A stretch of 7,884 nucleotides of DNA from Deltaproteobacteria bacterium (GTDB lineage Bacteria; Desulfobacterota; Deferrimicrobia; Deferrimicrobiales; Deferrimicrobiaceae). The notes beneath the pieces were generated by a model that saw only the letters and a list, made by a program, of their open reading frames with translations, searched no databases and was not told the origin of the DNA. The translations under genes were made by a program, and so were the position numbers. Positions 6,552 to 7,884 of the stretch are shown in pieces (position 1 is the first letter of the stretch; the number at the start of each line of letters is the position of its first letter). The DNA lies in contig DOTC01000048.1 of the NCBI GenBank assembly GCA_003513855.1, positions 1,785 to 9,668 on the forward strand, in the 5' to 3' direction.

Positions 6552-7115
6552 ATGGCTAGGGACGGAAGAGCGCTTCTCGTCATCGACATGCTCGAGGATT
6601 TCGTGCGGCCCGGGGCGCCCCTCGAGGTTCCTCGGACGAGGGAGGTCCTGCCGGCGCTGCGACGCCGTCTCTCCCGCGCGCGGAAAGAGGGGGAGCTCGT
6701 GGTGTACGTGTGCGATTCCCACAGAAAAAACGACCCGGAGTTTGCCCGCATGGGATGGCCGCCCCACGCCGTGGCCGGAACGCGCGGGGCGGCTGTCGTC
6801 CGCGAGATCGCGCCGGAACCCGGGGACGTGGTCGTGGAGAAGAAGAGCTATTCCGCGTTCCACGGCACCCACCTCTCCTCTGTTCTTCGCCGCCACGGCA
6901 TCCGGTCGCTCTCTCTCGCCGGGTGCGTCACCAATATCTGCATCCTGTACACGGCTTACGAAGCCGCCGTGCGCGGCTACGACGTCGCCGTGGACGAGTC
7001 GTTCGTGGCAGGGCTGACCGAAAGGACGCACCGCTTCGCGCTCGACCAGATGGAGAAGGTGCTGGGGGTGCGCGTGACCCGGCGCGGCGGAAGCGGCAGG
7101 AGGCCGCGGGGATGA
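6552..7115 (+). CDS. pncA: Isochorismatase-family cysteine hydrolase, probable nicotinamidase
   Basis: The 187-residue protein has the isochorismatase-like fold signature: LLVIDMLEDF with catalytic Asp12, VVEKKSYSAFHGTHL with catalytic Lys97, and AGCVTNICILYTAYEA with catalytic Cys130. It also has the nicotinamidase-type metal ligands Asp55 and His57 (CDSH) and His72 (WPPHAVAGTRGA), which generic family members usually lack. Nicotinamidase converts nicotinamide to nicotinate and ammonia in the cytoplasm, the first step of Preiss-Handler NAD salvage. The neighbouring downstream gene encodes the enzyme that uses nicotinate, which supports this reading. One ambiguity is TNIC around the nucleophile, where many nicotinamidases have TD.C. 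The C-terminus is a short basic tail (RRGGSGRRPRG). Its stop overlaps the next start as ATGA, implying translational coupling. Alternative: another amide hydrolase of the family. Confidence 0.85.
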   Translation: MARDGRALLVIDMLEDFVRPGAPLEVPRTREVLPALRRRLSRARKEGELVVYVCDSHRKNDPEFARMGWPPHAVAGTRGAAVVREIAPEPGDVVVEKKSYSAFHGTHLSSVLRRHGIRSLSLAGCVTNICILYTAYEAAVRGYDVAVDESFVAGLTERTHRFALDQMEKVLGVRVTRRGGSGRRPRG

Positions 7116-7884
7116 ACCCGATCCCCAGCCAGGAGGAGATCCGCCGCGGGGAGACGACGGACGTCTACTTCGTCCGCACGATGGAGGTCCTCAGGAAACT
7201 GGGGAAGGAGAAGGTGCGGGTGAAGGCGGAATGCTTCGTCAAGCGGTTCCCGGACGCCTACGAGTATGCCGTCCTGTCCGGACGGGACGAGATGCTCTCC
7301 CTCCTTGCCGGCAGGAGCCTGGATGTGCTGGCCATGGACGAGGGATCCCTCTTCCTGCTCGAGGAACCGGTCTTTTCCGTCGAGGGCCCGTACGGCGAGT
7401 TCTGCGAAATGGAGACGGCGATGCTCGGCATCCTGTGCCAGGCGTCGGGAATCGCCACGAAAACCTCCCGGATCCGGTGGCTGGCCGGGGACCGCACGGT
7501 ATTGAGTTTCGGGGCGCGGCGGATGCACCCCGCGCTTTCCACCCTCATCGACCGGCATGCCTTTCTCGGGGGGGCCGACGGCGTCTCGGTCGTGCGCAGC
7601 GCCGAGTACCTGGGGGAGGCGGCGCAGGGGACGATGCCGCACGCCCTCATCCTGGTCCTGGGCGACACCGTGGAAGCGCTCCGGGGGTTCGACGACGCGG
7701 TCGCGGCGGAGATCCCCCGCGTCTGCCTGATCGACACGCTCCAGGACGAGAAGTTCGAGGCGCTCCGGGCGGCGGAGGCATTGGGGAAGTCGCTCGCCGC
7801 GGTCCGCCTGGACACGCCTTCCTCGCGGAGGGGGGACTTCCGGAAGATCCTCCAGGAGGTCCGCTGGGAGCTCGACCTGCGGGG
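7112..7884 (+). CDS. pncB: Nicotinate phosphoribosyltransferase, archaeal type (partial, 3' end off window)
   Basis: The ATG at 7112 overlaps the upstream TGA by 4 nt and has a perfect AGGAGG (7098-7103) 8 nt before it. 257 codons are open to the window edge. The protein resembles the compact NAPRTases first described from Thermoplasma: an N-terminal substrate-binding domain with TTDVYFVRTMEVL (15-27) and FCEMETAMLGIL (97-108), then the barrel with FGARRMHPAL (133-142), ADGVSVVRSAEYLG (155-168), GTMPHALILVLGDT (173-186) and VCLIDTL. Known members transfer the phosphoribosyl group of PRPP to nicotinate, giving nicotinate mononucleotide, normally with ATP hydrolysis. Family length is about 390 residues, so roughly a third is outside the window. 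The preceding probable nicotinamidase would supply the substrate. Nicotinamide or quinolinate phosphoribosyltransferase relatives are less likely given the motifs and context. Confidence 0.85.
   Translation, partial: MNPIPSQEEIRRGETTDVYFVRTMEVLRKLGKEKVRVKAECFVKRFPDAYEYAVLSGRDEMLSLLAGRSLDVLAMDEGSLFLLEEPVFSVEGPYGEFCEMETAMLGILCQASGIATKTSRIRWLAGDRTVLSFGARRMHPALSTLIDRHAFLGGADGVSVVRSAEYLGEAAQGTMPHALILVLGDTVEALRGFDDAVAAEIPRVCLIDTLQDEKFEALRAAEALGKSLAAVRLDTPSSRRGDFRKILQEVRWELDLR

Noticed and set aside
1..7884. Search for tRNA or rRNA genes, CRISPR arrays, insertion sequences, attachment sites and toxin-antitoxin pairs
   Set aside because: No repeat-spacer pattern, transposase motif, terminal inverted repeats, tRNA cloverleaf or small paired genes were seen; nearly all of the window is explained by seven genes.

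Overview
The window comes from a GC-rich bacterium, probably of the old Deltaproteobacteria (Desulfobacterota or a similar lineage). That placement is inferred from codon use, from the gatC-gatA-gatB gene order and from the AsmA-family and salvage genes; no rRNA or other marker is present to prove it. A GatCAB amidotransferase implies that at least one of Gln-tRNA(Gln) or Asn-tRNA(Asn) is made by the indirect, transamidation route.

Layout: positions 1-734 (minus strand) hold the first 244 codons of a THUMP-domain class I SAM-dependent RNA methyltransferase of the RlmL/YpsC type, running off the left edge. Positions 735-835 are the only real intergenic space, an AT-richer divergent promoter region with short inverted repeats. 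From 836 to the right edge there is one tightly packed plus-strand gene train: gatC (836-1126), gatA (1131-2603), gatB (2611-4026), an AsmA-family envelope protein (4036-6546), a nicotinamidase-type cysteine hydrolase (6552-7115) and a partial nicotinate phosphoribosyltransferase of the archaeal type (7112 to the end). Gaps are 4, 7, 9 and 5 nt, followed by a 4-nt ATGA overlap, with no terminator visible between genes, so they are probably co-transcribed.

How they fit together: GatC, GatA and GatB form the heterotrimer that amidates misacylated tRNA. The last two genes form a two-step Preiss-Handler salvage module (nicotinamide to nicotinate to nicotinate mononucleotide). The AsmA-like protein is a membrane-anchored periplasmic protein with no obvious biochemical link to either group. 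The methyltransferase points away and is a separate transcription unit sharing the divergent region.

I do not see a clearly new biological system here; most of the window is conserved housekeeping sequence. The points worth a second look are the operon pairing of tRNA amidation with NAD salvage, an archaeal-type NAPRTase coupled to a hydrolase with mixed motif signature, a possible leaderless start for the methyltransferase, a Shine-Dalgarno held in a hairpin loop before gatC, and two perfect intragenic hairpins (603-632 and 6420-6450).
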